A stretch of 64,000 bases of DNA from Pseudochryseolinea flava (GCF_003286915.1 NZ_QMFY01000015.1:62001-126000), one strand, 5' to 3'. Positions 33,757 to 43,195 are shown, counted from the first letter of the stretch. Translations and numbers: made by a program. Notes: a model not told the origin generated them from the letters alone.

Positions 33757-35295
33757 ATGGCGATACTCGGAACATTGCTAAAAAAAGGGATACGCATACG
33801 TGAGATGTTGGAGCAGGAGTATACCTCGCCATATGATCTGCAGAAGAAAGAGCTGAAAGAATTGTTGATTACCGCAGCGCAGACGGAGTTCGGCAAGCAT
33901 TATAACTTCTCTGATATTCTTGGGAAGTTTCGCCGTGGCGACAAGGGTTTTTATAATCAGTTTAAGACGAATGTGCCGATCCATGCCTATAACAAAATGT
34001 ATAGCGATTGGTGGAACATGGCGTTGAAAGGAGAGAAGAATATCTGCTGGCCGGGGCGCGTAAAATATTTTGCGTTGAGTTCAGGTACATCGGAAGCGTC
34101 GTCGAAATATATTCCGGTAACGAAGGATATGACGAAGGCAATTCAGAAGACAAGTATTCGTCAGATCTTAACGTTGTCAAAGTATGATCTTCCGCCGGAG
34201 ATTTTTGAATCCGGGATTATGATGCTTGGCGGAAGTACACACTTAAATAAACGGGGTAGTTTCTTCGAAGGCGATTTAAGTGGTATTCAAGCGGCGCGTC
34301 TACCTTTTTGGTTTCAACATTTTTACAAGCCAGGAAAAAAAATCGCGAAGACGCGAAACTGGGATGCGAAGTTGGACGAGATTGCGGCGAAGTCGAAAGA
34401 TTGGGATATCGGAATCATTGTCGGAGTTCCCGCGTGGATACAAATTTTGATGGAGAAGGTGGTGAAGTACCACGAGGTGAAGAACATTCATGAAGTGTGG
34501 CCAAACTTGATGGTGTACGTTCATGGCGGTGTGTCTTTTGATCCATATCGAAAGGGATTTGAGAAGTTGTTGGGACGTCCAATACACTACATCGAAACCT
34601 ATCTCGCATCAGAAGGATTTATTGCGTTTCAAGCTTATCCCAATCGCAGGTCGATGCGTTTGGTGTTGAACAATGGAATTTTTTATGAGTTCGTTCCATT
34701 CGATGAAAAGAACTTTGATGCCAATGGTGAGATCAGGCCAGATGCTGAAACATGTTTGATCGACGAAGTGGAAGAAGGAAAGGAGTATGCGATTCTATTG
34801 TCGAGCTGCGCGGGTGCATGGCGTTATTTGATTGGTGACGTTATTAAATTTACATCGCTGGAGGAGAGCGAGATTGTGATCACTGGCAGGACGAAACACT
34901 TCCTGAGTTTATGCGGCGAACACCTTTCTGTTGATAATATGAACAAAGCGGTGGAGCTAGCAACGAACGACTTTAATATTAATATTCCTGAATTCACGGT
35001 TGCGGGTATTCCGCATGGCACTTTGTTCGCGCACCACTGGTACATCGGCACCGATGATCCTGTAGATGAGAAGGCTTTAAAGGAAAAAATTGATTTTCAC
35101 CTGAAGGCATTGAATGATGATTATGCTGTTGAAAGAAGCGCTGCCTTAAAAGAAGTGATTGTTGAAGTACTTCCGGTAAGAAGGTTTTATGATTACATGG
35201 AATCGAAAGGGAAAGTTGGCGGTCAGAATAAATTTCCTCGCGTGATGAAGAGCGCACAGCTTAGCGATTGGAAGAGCTTCCTTGAAAAGAAATAA
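33757..35295 (+). CDS. GH3-family acyl-amido synthetase (bacterial)
   Basis: A 512-residue GH3 auxin-responsive promoter family protein. Plant GH3 enzymes adenylate an acid and couple it to an amino acid. Visible motifs are the ATP-binding ALSSGTSEASSKYIPVT (about 104-120) and the later ALLSSCAGAWRYLIGDVIKF (about 345-365), plus the hinge GEHLSVDNMN. The ATG at 33757 is used; the frame above starts with TTG at 33751. The downstream LysE exporter starts two bases after its stop, so a coupled synthesis and export of an acyl-amino acid or amino acid is plausible. Bacterial substrates are unknown to me. Confidence 0.92.
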   Translation: MAILGTLLKKGIRIREMLEQEYTSPYDLQKKELKELLITAAQTEFGKHYNFSDILGKFRRGDKGFYNQFKTNVPIHAYNKMYSDWWNMALKGEKNICWPGRVKYFALSSGTSEASSKYIPVTKDMTKAIQKTSIRQILTLSKYDLPPEIFESGIMMLGGSTHLNKRGSFFEGDLSGIQAARLPFWFQHFYKPGKKIAKTRNWDAKLDEIAAKSKDWDIGIIVGVPAWIQILMEKVVKYHEVKNIHEVWPNLMVYVHGGVSFDPYRKGFEKLLGRPIHYIETYLASEGFIAFQAYPNRRSMRLVLNNGIFYEFVPFDEKNFDANGEIRPDAETCLIDEVEEGKEYAILLSSCAGAWRYLIGDVIKFTSLEESEIVITGRTKHFLSLCGEHLSVDNMNKAVELATNDFNINIPEFTVAGIPHGTLFAHHWYIGTDDPVDEKALKEKIDFHLKALNDDYAVERSAALKEVIVEVLPVRRFYDYMESKGKVGGQNKFPRVMKSAQLSDWKSFLEKK

Positions 35296-35297
35296 GG

Positions 35298-35918
35298 ATG
35301 GACATTATTTCAAAAGGCGTTGTATCAGGTTTGGTATTGGCCCTTATGATCGGGCCTGTCTTCTTTACCATTATTCAGACAAGCATTGAGCGCGGCTTTT
35401 CAAATGGCGTATTCGTTGCCATTGGTGTATCGGTAAGTGATGCCATGTACATTCTAATCTCCTACTTCGGATTAACACAGTTTTTGAGTCAGCCTGATGT
35501 TCGTCTTTATATGGCGTACGTTGGCGGAGCCGTGTTGATGGCTTTTGGTCTTTACTATTTGTTTGTGAAAAGTCGAAAGCTAGGGAAAACAGATTATGGG
35601 AGCTTGCCGGCGAAAAGTTGGCGACGTTTAGCGGTGAAAGGTTTTATCATTAATGGTCTTACACCAACAGTATTTTTCTTTTGGCTGGGTGTGGTTAGCG
35701 TGGCCACAACAGAATTTGGATATCGAACCAATGCGCAAGCGCTAACATACTTTGCAACGATTGTGGGTACTGTCTTTATCACCGACGTGATCAAAGCGAA
35801 GCTTGCAGACAAACTTCGTGTGGTGATGACGCCGCGATTTATTCAGGTGATGAACATCGTGTTGGGTGTCGTGCTTGTGGTGTTTGCGGGCAAGCTAATT
35901 CTCTATCCTGAGATTTGA
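35298..35918 (+). CDS. LysE/RhtB-family amino acid exporter
   Basis: A 206-residue inner-membrane protein with about six TM helices. The N terminus VLALMIGPVFFTIIQTSIERGF carries the GP signature of the LysE/RhtB superfamily, followed by GVSVSDAMYILISYFG and a C-terminal TM pair. The family exports amino acids or related molecules using the proton motive force. It is translationally adjacent to the GH3 gene (2-bp gap). Substrate is unknown; GH3 products contain an amino acid, which may be relevant. Confidence 0.9.
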   Translation: MDIISKGVVSGLVLALMIGPVFFTIIQTSIERGFSNGVFVAIGVSVSDAMYILISYFGLTQFLSQPDVRLYMAYVGGAVLMAFGLYYLFVKSRKLGKTDYGSLPAKSWRRLAVKGFIINGLTPTVFFFWLGVVSVATTEFGYRTNAQALTYFATIVGTVFITDVIKAKLADKLRVVMTPRFIQVMNIVLGVVLVVFAGKLILYPEI

Positions 35919-36044
35919 GTTAGCATTTACTACATGCATTCAAGGATCTTATGATATGGATGAAATGGAAGATGATTACGGTTTGCTTTCTCGCGATAAC
36001 GGTGAGTCGTTTCTGAACGATACAATGGTCATCAAAAAAGCCGG

Positions 36045-37088
36045 TTAATCTTGCAATACGTTGCTTATAAATGTGCTCTTCAATAACAGCCACAGCAAGA
36101 AAAAAGCAATGGCCCATTGCAGGTAGATTGTGTAGAAGTCGGAAGTGTTTTTGAACCGCGTTTCTTTGATCTCTGCTTTTTCATATTGATCGATTTTGGC
36201 AAACACTTGCGACAGTGCGCGGTTATCGGTTACACGAAAGAATTCGCCTCCACCAATGCTGGCCATTTTGCGCATGGTTGTTTCATCTACAGTGTTGTCG
36301 TAGTACACTGGCCTTCCAAAGAAATCTTTCCCCATGGGCACACGTCCTTCTTTTCCAACAATAATAGAATAGATTTTAATGCCGTATGCAGACGCCAATT
36401 CTGCCGCCGTGACAGGATCAATATTGCCCGCGTTGCTGTCGCCGTCGCTAAGGAGAATACAGACTTTTGATTTCGCTTCCGATTCACGCATACGATTGGT
36501 AACTACCGCCATCGCGCTCCCAATGGCCGTTCCTTTCGCATCGATCATTTCGAAGTTGATGTCTTTGAGATAGTTTTTCAGTAGATCATAGTCTGTGGTG
36601 AGCGGTGCGAGCGAAAATGCATCGCCGGAGAAAACGACAAGTCCGATGCGATCTTGGATTCTACCTTCAATAAATTTCTTAGCAACCTCTTTGGCTGATT
36701 CCAAGCGATTCGGACGGAAGTCTTCCATCATCATGGATTCAGAAACGTCCATGGCAATCATGATGTCGATACCTTCTGCCCACTGCTCTACTTTTTCGTT
36801 GCTATGTTGAGGACGCGCAAGACAAACGATGATCAAAGCCGCGGTGATCATTAACAGTAATTCTGGTATGAGCGCGAGTAGAATAATGGGTGAGAGTTTT
36901 AGATCGCGACGTACTACAGCGATAGGCACTTTTTGATCGTTGAAATATTGTAAGACGTGGCGAATGACAAAGACCACAGGCACTGCAAGGAGAAGATATA
37001 AAATCCATGGTGTCTCCCAGTTGTAAGCCTTCAAGGTTGAAGGTTCGAACCATTCCAGTGAATACCAGGGTGTAAGATCCTTATCCAT
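36045..37088 (-). CDS. VWA domain membrane protein, BatA-like
   Basis: A 347-residue membrane protein. Two TM helices lie near the N terminus (about 27-45 and 68-92), a von Willebrand factor A domain occupies about 105-300, and a third TM is at the C terminus (about 322-342). The MIDAS motif is DVSES with later Thr and Asp sites (SDGDSN). This is the Bat (Bacteroides aerotolerance) type. It overlaps the upstream membrane-protein gene by 8 bp and is the last gene of a three-gene operon. Role in the periplasm and stress tolerance is from family knowledge; direct function is unclear. Confidence 0.92.
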   Translation of the reverse strand: MDKDLTPWYSLEWFEPSTLKAYNWETPWILYLLLAVPVVFVIRHVLQYFNDQKVPIAVVRRDLKLSPIILLALIPELLLMITAALIIVCLARPQHSNEKVEQWAEGIDIMIAMDVSESMMMEDFRPNRLESAKEVAKKFIEGRIQDRIGLVVFSGDAFSLAPLTTDYDLLKNYLKDINFEMIDAKGTAIGSAMAVVTNRMRESEAKSKVCILLSDGDSNAGNIDPVTAAELASAYGIKIYSIIVGKEGRVPMGKDFFGRPVYYDNTVDETTMRKMASIGGGEFFRVTDNRALSQVFAKIDQYEKAEIKETRFKNTSDFYTIYLQWAIAFFLLWLLLKSTFISNVLQD

Positions 37089-37989
37089 GCTTCACTTCCT
37101 CCAATTTCTTGTTGAATCTGTTTTGCGCGAAAGTTTTTAAGCTCTCGAATAGCACAGTAGTCTGCGTGTTATGTCCATAGATCGCTTCGTCGATTCCGTG
37201 TAAAGTTTTTCCAAGCTGATCATCTTTCTGGATGCGTTGAATCTCACGGCTCGTAAGTTTAGTGTATGGAAGGCGCTCGAGCTGTTCCAGGTATCGCTTC
37301 CAATACACTAAGGTGGCTTCTGTTGAAAGCGGCGAATACTGTTTTTGTAAGCCTGATATATTTGAATCGAATCCCACCAGGAATGCCTGATGCGCTTTCA
37401 TCATGCGTTTGATCTTGAAATGTTTTCGAACAGGCTTTCCAAAGAAGAACCAACCGAGGGCGACTAATACGAGTGTAATACCGACAACAAAAATCAGTAA
37501 TGGGTAGTTGAATAGTTTATCCGTAGGTTGATAGGTGGCTTGATGTTTCAAGTCTAACCGTGCAATAGAGACGGTGTCGACGTTGGGCGTTGTCAACGTT
37601 AGTTTGATACTGTCGATATTCGAAACGTGCAGCGTACAATCGTTGGGGTTAATTTGAAATATTGGGAGGCTTAAGGTTTGGATTGGGTCGATGCTAAATG
37701 AAGCGAGATGATATACAACGCTATCGTAGCTGATGTCATTTTTTGTTTCTGTATCGAAGTACTCTTTGCTTCGAAATTCCAAAGAGGCGAAATCAAAAGT
37801 CGAGTCAGGAAAGAGTATGTTTATCTTGCTTGGATAACGTGCGGCAAGGTAGAAGCGCGCGGGTTCTCCCACTTTAATGCTGTCTTCAAAAAATCCACCT
37901 GTCACTTTAATTTCTTGGCAGAAGCTTTCTGAAAAAACGAGTAGGAATGGAAGGAGAAAGAGTCCTTTAATTTTCGTCAGCCGCATCAT
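37081..37989 (-). CDS. Secreted/membrane protein of the Bat locus, BatD- or DUF4381-like
   Basis: A 302-residue protein with a signal peptide (about 1-25, ending SFCQ), an extracytoplasmic beta-rich domain (about 26-155) and a single TM helix (about 163-185, YPLLIFVVGITLVLVALGWFFF minus one end), then a cytoplasmic helical region (about 190-302; YWKRYLEQLERLPYTKLTSREI). Such proteins sit between DUF58 and VWA genes in Bat operons. The conserved cytoplasmic helices resemble the DUF4381-type tail. Overlaps both neighbours (4 bp with DUF58, 8 bp with BatA), so the three proteins are translated together and likely form a complex. Confidence 0.75.
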   Translation of the reverse strand: MMRLTKIKGLFLLPFLLVFSESFCQEIKVTGGFFEDSIKVGEPARFYLAARYPSKINILFPDSTFDFASLEFRSKEYFDTETKNDISYDSVVYHLASFSIDPIQTLSLPIFQINPNDCTLHVSNIDSIKLTLTTPNVDTVSIARLDLKHQATYQPTDKLFNYPLLIFVVGITLVLVALGWFFFGKPVRKHFKIKRMMKAHQAFLVGFDSNISGLQKQYSPLSTEATLVYWKRYLEQLERLPYTKLTSREIQRIQKDDQLGKTLHGIDEAIYGHNTQTTVLFESLKTFAQNRFNKKLEEVKHG

Positions 37990-38864
37990 GATGTTTTCAT
38001 CGATTTGTTTCTGACTTTGAAAAGACGAAGGAGTTTCGGCACATAATCTTCATCGGTATCTAAAGAAATAAAGTTGATCTCATGCTTTCTCGATAATTGC
38101 GTGAGGTAGTCCTGACGTTGTCGATGGTGTAAGCCTACGTTATTTCGAAACTCGCCAAAGGAAGTATTCACCCAAACAGTTTTTTTAGTTTCCTTGTCAA
38201 TCACAGGAATGATGCCCAGTCGCGGTAAATCAGTTTCGCGTTTATCGCTGATGTGAATTACAACAAGGTCGTGTCGTTGTGCCAGTGCTTTAAGGTTATG
38301 TTCGTACCCTTCGTCAATAAAGTCTGAAATGAGAATGACGACACTTCTTCTGCGGATGGCGTTTAGTGCAAAGGCCATCGCTTTTGTCAGGTTTGTACCT
38401 GTTGACGTAGGCTTCAGAGACGTTAGCGTACTAATGATCTCGTATGCTTGAGAATGACCTTTCGTTGGTTTGATGTAACGTTCGCGGATGTCGGAGTAGC
38501 AGATTAGTCCAACGTGACTTGACTCTTTCACGGCAGCGAGGGACAATACACCGCAGATTTCTTTGCCAATATCAACTTTTGTTTTTCCGGGAGCGCCGAT
38601 ATCTTTTGATGCGGATACGTCAAGGATAAAAAATACGGTTTGCTCCTTTTCTTCGCGAAAAGTTTTCACGTACATGCCGTGGCCTTTTGCCGATACGTTC
38701 CAGTCGATGGTGCGAATGTCGTCGCCATACTGGTAGGGGCGTACGTCATCAAATTCCAATCCTGTACCTTTAAAAACCGAATGGAAGTCACCTTGCATTT
38801 GGCTGTTAATCGCCTTGCGGATTTGGATCTCGTATTTTCGAAGCTTCTTTAGTAACTCTTTCAT
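37986..38864 (-). CDS. DUF58 domain protein (Bat operon)
   Basis: A 292-residue cytoplasmic protein of the DUF58 family, a VWA-like fold. The signature is GLEFDDVRPYQYGDDIRTID then WNVSAKG (about 33-60), followed by FFILDVSASKDIG, a MIDAS-like segment. Usually a MoxR-type AAA ATPase gene precedes it; here none is found in the 230-bp upstream gap. It is the first gene of the three-gene operon, overlapping the next gene by 4 bp. Confidence 0.93.
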   Translation of the reverse strand: MKELLKKLRKYEIQIRKAINSQMQGDFHSVFKGTGLEFDDVRPYQYGDDIRTIDWNVSAKGHGMYVKTFREEKEQTVFFILDVSASKDIGAPGKTKVDIGKEICGVLSLAAVKESSHVGLICYSDIRERYIKPTKGHSQAYEIISTLTSLKPTSTGTNLTKAMAFALNAIRRRSVVILISDFIDEGYEHNLKALAQRHDLVVIHISDKRETDLPRLGIIPVIDKETKKTVWVNTSFGEFRNNVGLHHRQRQDYLTQLSRKHEINFISLDTDEDYVPKLLRLFKVRNKSMKTS

Positions 38865-39094
38865 TGCTCCTTAACTTTTTTTCCGCCGTTCGACAGCAGC
38901 TTGGGTTAAGTTGATTGACACTGGCCAAATTATTGTTTGATGGACAGCGTTTCTGATGTGACACTCCTGTTAGAGAGTACCTCAACATCCAAAAATATAA
39001 CAATTATGATTATTTTGCCCACCCTTTGCAGTGGAGGACCGACAAAAGTGAGATGAGGTTGATACACCCTGTAAATGGTAGATTAGAACGAGCG

Positions 39095-39448
39095 ATGACC
39101 ATGAGAACATTCTTGATAATCGGATTGATCCTGTTCGGCTGTGCCAGTAAGGAGGCTGTTCCGGCTGGGATCCTAACGTCCGAGGAGATGGTGGAAATGT
39201 ATTCAGAGATGTATTTGGCTGAGGAGAAGGTCAACCGAATGGGCCTTCCCCGCGATTCAGCTGTAAAAGTCTTCAAGATCATTGAGCGGAAAGTATTTGA
39301 GAAGACTAAGGTTTCGGATACTGTTTTTCGCCAATCCATTCATTATTACATGGATCGTCCGCTGGAAATGGAACAGATTTACACGGCTGTCGTTGATTCA
39401 CTGAATCTGCGTGAACAGCGCACGACCGTGAAGAGTGTGAAAGAATGA
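39095..39448 (+). CDS. DUF4296 lipoprotein
   Basis: A 117-residue protein: signal peptide ending in lipobox LFGC (Cys16), then a DUF4296 core (about 25-105) with the helical pattern MVEMYSEMYLAEEKV and FRQSIHYYMDRPLEMEQIY. DUF4296 is restricted to Bacteroidota; function unknown. ATG at 39095 is used; another ATG follows two codons later at 39101. The TTG at 39026 gives an N terminus without a signal peptide and is rejected. Its stop overlaps the start of mutS2 by 4 bp (ATGA), a translational coupling with no clear reason. Confidence 0.87.
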   Translation: MTMRTFLIIGLILFGCASKEAVPAGILTSEEMVEMYSEMYLAEEKVNRMGLPRDSAVKVFKIIERKVFEKTKVSDTVFRQSIHYYMDRPLEMEQIYTAVVDSLNLREQRTTVKSVKE

Positions 39449-41817
39449 TTTATCCCGAAACTTTTGAACAGAAATTAGGCTTCGACCAAATCAGGCAGAA
39501 GCTTGTAGCGTATTGCTTGTCGCCAGCGGGTGCCGCTTGGGTAGATAAGATGCGTTTTAGCAGTGAAGTAGATTTTGTAAAGATACTCCTGAAACAAAAT
39601 TTAGAATTCCGGCAGATTTTAGAGAAAGGTGAGCCTTTCCCATCGCAGCATTTTTTCGATGCCACTGACTGGATCAAAAAGATTTCACTCGAGGGAAATT
39701 GGTTAGAAGCTGAGGAGTTTTTGCATTTGGCCTATGGATTGGAAACCATATTAGCATGCAAAACCTTTCTCGTGAAATCCGCAGAACTCTACCCTGAGTT
39801 GCATAAACTTTCGCAGCCTGTAACGATCACGAGTCAATTGTCGCAGAAAATTTTTACGACGATTGACGATAAGGCGCAGGTAAAGGACAGTGCGAGTGCT
39901 GATCTTGGAAAAATCAGAAAGAGATTGCGTGATGAGCAATCACGACTGCGGCGATTGGCAGAGCAAATATTTCGTATGGCGGTGCAAGAGTCATGGGTTC
40001 CTGAAGGTGCACTTCCGACGATTCGCGAGGGAAGGTTAGTGATTCCTATTCAAGCGGAGCATAAACGCAAAGTGAAGGGTTTCATTTTAGATGAGTCTGC
40101 AACTGGGCAAACCGTGTTCATGGAGCCAACGGAGATGCTAGACGCAAACAACGAGATCCGCGATCTTGAACATGCCGAGAAGCGTGAGGTCATACGAATT
40201 TTACGCGATTTAACCGGCGACTTTAGAACTCAGCTTCCTGTTTTGAATGCTGCATTTCAGTTTTTAGCCCAGATAGACTTTATCAGGGCCAAGGCTAAAT
40301 TTTCTTTGGAGATTGGCGGTGATCATCCGGTGATCGAAAAACATCCTGAGTTGATTTGGTATCAGGCGAAGCATCCCTTGCTTTTTCTGAGTTTGAAAGG
40401 TAAACGAGATGTAGTTCCGTTAAATATCGAACTTGATCAACAGGATCGATTGCTGTTGGTGTCGGGGCCGAATGCGGGCGGTAAATCTGTTACACTCAAA
40501 ACCGTGGGGTTGCTTCAGTACATGTTGCAATGTGGGATGTTGATTCCGCTTTCAGACCGGTCGCGTGTAGGGATTTTTAAAGACATCTTCATTGATATCG
40601 GTGATCAGCAGTCTATCGAGAACGACTTGAGTACCTATAGCAGTCACCTTCGAAATATGAATGCGTTTATACAGCATGCCGGTGATCGTTCTTTGGTTTT
40701 GATGGATGAGCTTGGTTCTGGTACAGATCCAAATTTTGGTGGTGCCATTGCTCAAGCTATTTTGGAATCGTTGTTGAAAAAGCGCGTATGGGGTGTAGCC
40801 ACAACACACTACTATAACTTGAAGTTATTTGCGGGACAACGGCAAGGTGTGAAAAATGCGGCGATGCGTTTTGATGACAAGAATCTGGTGCCGCTTTATG
40901 TATTGGATATTGGTAAACCGGGGAGTTCGTTTGCGCTGGAGATCGCACGTAAAACAGGGTTACCACAGTCGGTATTGATGGAGGCGGAGAAACTTGTCGG
41001 AAAGGATCTGGCTGGGTTTGAAACGTTGGTTCGTTCGTTGGAGAAGGAGCGTGTGCAGCTTGCGGAAAAGATCAAAAAGATGGAGCGACAAGAGGCAGAT
41101 TTAAAACAATCGCTTGCGAAATATCAGACACTCTCATCAGAACTTGAAACGAAGAAGAAGGAGATTATAGGCAAAGCAAAAGAAGAAGCAGCGAATCTCT
41201 TAAAGGACACAAATCGGGAGATTGAAAAAACGATTCGACATATTCGCGAGAATCAAGCTCAGAAAACAGAAACACTTCGCGTTCGCAAGGGGCTGGAGAA
41301 TCTCACCAAGAAAGTGAATACGCAGCAGGTGCAAAAAGAAAAACCTGTTCAGCAAAAGGAGGAATTGAAAGAAGGTGATCGTGTAAAATTGCTAGGTCAG
41401 GATAGTAGTGGCGTAATTCTAGCGATCCAAGGAAAAAATGCGACGGTTCAATTCGGTGAATTGAAATCGGTAACAAAACTTGATAGGCTTGAAAAGATTA
41501 CGGGTGCCGTAGCAAAAGAGATGGCGTCGCGTCTGACTACATCGAGTTTGAATGTTCATGAAAAAAGATCAACGTTCAGTAACACACTGGATATCCGCGG
41601 ACGTCGTGTCGATGAGGTTCTATCCTTGGTAGATCAATTTATGGATACGGCAATTTTATTAGGGCAAAGTGAATTGAAAGTGCTTCACGGGAAAGGAGAG
41701 GGCGTCTTACGAAAAGTTGTGCGCGATCATTTACGTCGCTACAAGGAAGTCGCGTCCATAAGCGATGAGCATATTGAAAGGGGAGGCGATGGGATTACTG
41801 TGGTGGTCTTGAAGTGA
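39445..41817 (+). CDS. mutS2: Endonuclease MutS2 with Smr domain
   Basis: A 790-residue MutS2. The ATPase domain carries the Walker A motif GPNAGGKSVTLKT (about 340-352), Walker B LMDELGSGTDP and the conserved TTHYYNLK. A coiled-coil region (about 520-640) precedes the C-terminal Smr nuclease domain (about 715-790) with LDIRGRRVDE and LHGKGEGVLRK. The mismatch-recognition N-terminal domain of MutS1 is absent. MutS2 is known for suppressing homologous recombination or rescuing collided ribosomes; which applies in Bacteroidota is open. Translationally coupled to the DUF4296 gene and followed by a terminator. Confidence 0.96.
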   Translation: MIYPETFEQKLGFDQIRQKLVAYCLSPAGAAWVDKMRFSSEVDFVKILLKQNLEFRQILEKGEPFPSQHFFDATDWIKKISLEGNWLEAEEFLHLAYGLETILACKTFLVKSAELYPELHKLSQPVTITSQLSQKIFTTIDDKAQVKDSASADLGKIRKRLRDEQSRLRRLAEQIFRMAVQESWVPEGALPTIREGRLVIPIQAEHKRKVKGFILDESATGQTVFMEPTEMLDANNEIRDLEHAEKREVIRILRDLTGDFRTQLPVLNAAFQFLAQIDFIRAKAKFSLEIGGDHPVIEKHPELIWYQAKHPLLFLSLKGKRDVVPLNIELDQQDRLLLVSGPNAGGKSVTLKTVGLLQYMLQCGMLIPLSDRSRVGIFKDIFIDIGDQQSIENDLSTYSSHLRNMNAFIQHAGDRSLVLMDELGSGTDPNFGGAIAQAILESLLKKRVWGVATTHYYNLKLFAGQRQGVKNAAMRFDDKNLVPLYVLDIGKPGSSFALEIARKTGLPQSVLMEAEKLVGKDLAGFETLVRSLEKERVQLAEKIKKMERQEADLKQSLAKYQTLSSELETKKKEIIGKAKEEAANLLKDTNREIEKTIRHIRENQAQKTETLRVRKGLENLTKKVNTQQVQKEKPVQQKEELKEGDRVKLLGQDSSGVILAIQGKNATVQFGELKSVTKLDRLEKITGAVAKEMASRLTTSSLNVHEKRSTFSNTLDIRGRRVDEVLSLVDQFMDTAILLGQSELKVLHGKGEGVLRKVVRDHLRRYKEVASISDEHIERGGDGITVVVLK

Positions 41818-41835
41818 ACCTGTTATATGAAAATA

Positions 41836-41866
41836 AAAAAGGGCTTCCGACGAGGAAGCCCTTTTT
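41836..41866. terminator. Bidirectional intrinsic terminator
   Basis: AAAAAGGGCTTCC (41836-41848) and GGAAGCCCTTTTT (41854-41866) form a 13-bp perfect stem with a 5-base loop. It lies between the convergent mutS2 (ends 41817) and the lipoprotein gene (ends 41883). Confidence 0.92.
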
Positions 41867-41882
41867 GTTATTCGATTGCGAA

Positions 41883-42350
41883 TTAATTCTTGGTAAGTGT
41901 GAATTTCCAGTCACCCTCAACAACAGCAACGCGTGCTTCGTGATCGTAATTTTCACCGGTATAGTTGTTCAAGTCGATTGATAATGTGTTACCTGACACG
42001 CTATACGTAGCAGGAATGTTGTCACCATTCCCATGAACAAAAGTCAACTGAGAAGTAATGTCTGATCCAAATTCAAAAGTTCCGCTGGTTGGCCAAGGGC
42101 TTGCAACGATGGTACTTGCAGCGTCAAAGGCGAAAGTTTTGCCACTTGTGATAGAAAGTGTTGAATTTACGAATTCGGTTTTAGCAGCGCCCTCAAAAGA
42201 CGCGGCTGTGATTTTCCATGTACCCACGAGTAACTCGAGTTGTTTGTCAGCAGCAGATGGCTCATCGCCCCCGTCAGATCCGCAGTTAGTTAAAAACAAA
42301 GCTGTGCAAACGAGCACGAGTAATGAAAGAATTCTTGAAAGATGTTTCAT
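41883..42350 (-). CDS. Lipocalin-like lipoprotein, unknown function
   Basis: A 155-residue lipoprotein. The signal peptide ends in LTNC (Cys22) and is followed by GSDGGDEP, a Gly/Asp-rich linker. The mature part begins ELLVGTWKITAASFEG, the pattern of lipocalin-like/DUF-type beta-barrel lipoproteins in Bacteroidota, and ends EGDWKFTLTKN. The ATG at 42350 gives this signal; the in-frame codon at 42419 does not. Ligand is unknown. It is a single gene. Confidence 0.82.
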   Translation of the reverse strand: MKHLSRILSLLVLVCTALFLTNCGSDGGDEPSAADKQLELLVGTWKITAASFEGAAKTEFVNSTLSITSGKTFAFDAASTIVASPWPTSGTFEFGSDITSQLTFVHGNGDNIPATYSVSGNTLSIDLNNYTGENYDHEARVAVVEGDWKFTLTKN

Positions 42351-42535
42351 GGGATTTAATTGTTGTTTTTGGCTTCCTCCCGCCCCGATGTCTATCCTTG
42401 CCGGAGCAGTGACTTCCAATTGGGGACGGTTCTTGTCAAACCAGTTCTAACTACGAATATGTGGGTAAAAATTATCAAAGTCAACTGTGATAACCCGCCG
42501 GTATTGTTAATCTGCGAAAACGAGATTGTGTAACC

Positions 42536-43195
42536 TCATTTAAACTGCATAATATCAATTTTATGAGCACTTTCTGGGTATTCGGAAGATTGATTGCTGG
42601 CAATGAGCACCATACACGTGGGGGGCAGCAAATGGAGCTGTTTCCTGTACCATTCAAACGCTTGTTGATCGAGGTTTGTACTCGGCTCGTCCAGGAAAAT
42701 AATGTCGGCCTCAGTAAAAAAGGCTAGCCCTAACTTCACCCTTTGACGCATGCCAGAGGAAAAATTGGAAATGAATTTATGTCTTGCTTTACCGAGGTAT
42801 AACGTATCAATCATTTCATCGATGGATAGTCCGCGGCTCTTTCGAAGACTAAAATGGAATTTGAGTTGCTCTTCGAGTGTAAACTCTTCGATCAAATCCA
42901 TGTAGGGTGTAGCGATCGTTAGCGATTTAAAAATTTGTTCGCCATCAAGTTCCTCGGTGCAGCGGTAGTATTTGATCTCCCCGGAAGTAGGTGGTGTTTG
43001 ACCCCAAAGGATTTGAAGCAATGTCGATTTTCCGGAACCGTTCGCGCCCGTAATAGCGTAGGTGTTTCCGGAAGAAAATGTATGCGTGAAGTTTCTAAAA
43101 ATCCATTCGCGGTTAAAGCGTTTAGAAAGTGATGTGGTTACGATGGAAATCGGCTCTAAGGCTTTCGGCTTTTCGCTAGTGGCTCTAGAAATCAT
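42536..43195 (-). CDS. ABC transporter ATP-binding protein
   Basis: A 219-residue ABC ATPase. Walker A is GANGSGKST (about 49-57), the signature FSSGMRQR (about 145-152), Walker B DIIFLDEPSTNLDQ. No membrane partner is encoded next to it. The short length and the reduced helical region are like the CcmA-type or LptB-related soluble subunits, but substrate cannot be assigned. It lies downstream of lpxA on the same strand with a 110-bp gap, so a role in envelope lipid or polysaccharide transport is possible (inference only). Confidence 0.9.
   Translation of the reverse strand: MISRATSEKPKALEPISIVTTSLSKRFNREWIFRNFTHTFSSGNTYAITGANGSGKSTLLQILWGQTPPTSGEIKYYRCTEELDGEQIFKSLTIATPYMDLIEEFTLEEQLKFHFSLRKSRGLSIDEMIDTLYLGKARHKFISNFSSGMRQRVKLGLAFFTEADIIFLDEPSTNLDQQAFEWYRKQLHLLPPTCMVLIASNQSSEYPESAHKIDIMQFK

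Noticed and set aside
35956-36048. 30-codon acidic ORF (MDEMEDDYGLLS...) after the LysE gene
   Set aside because: It overlaps the stop of the BatA-like gene, has no ribosome binding site and no related sequence known to me. Too short to support.
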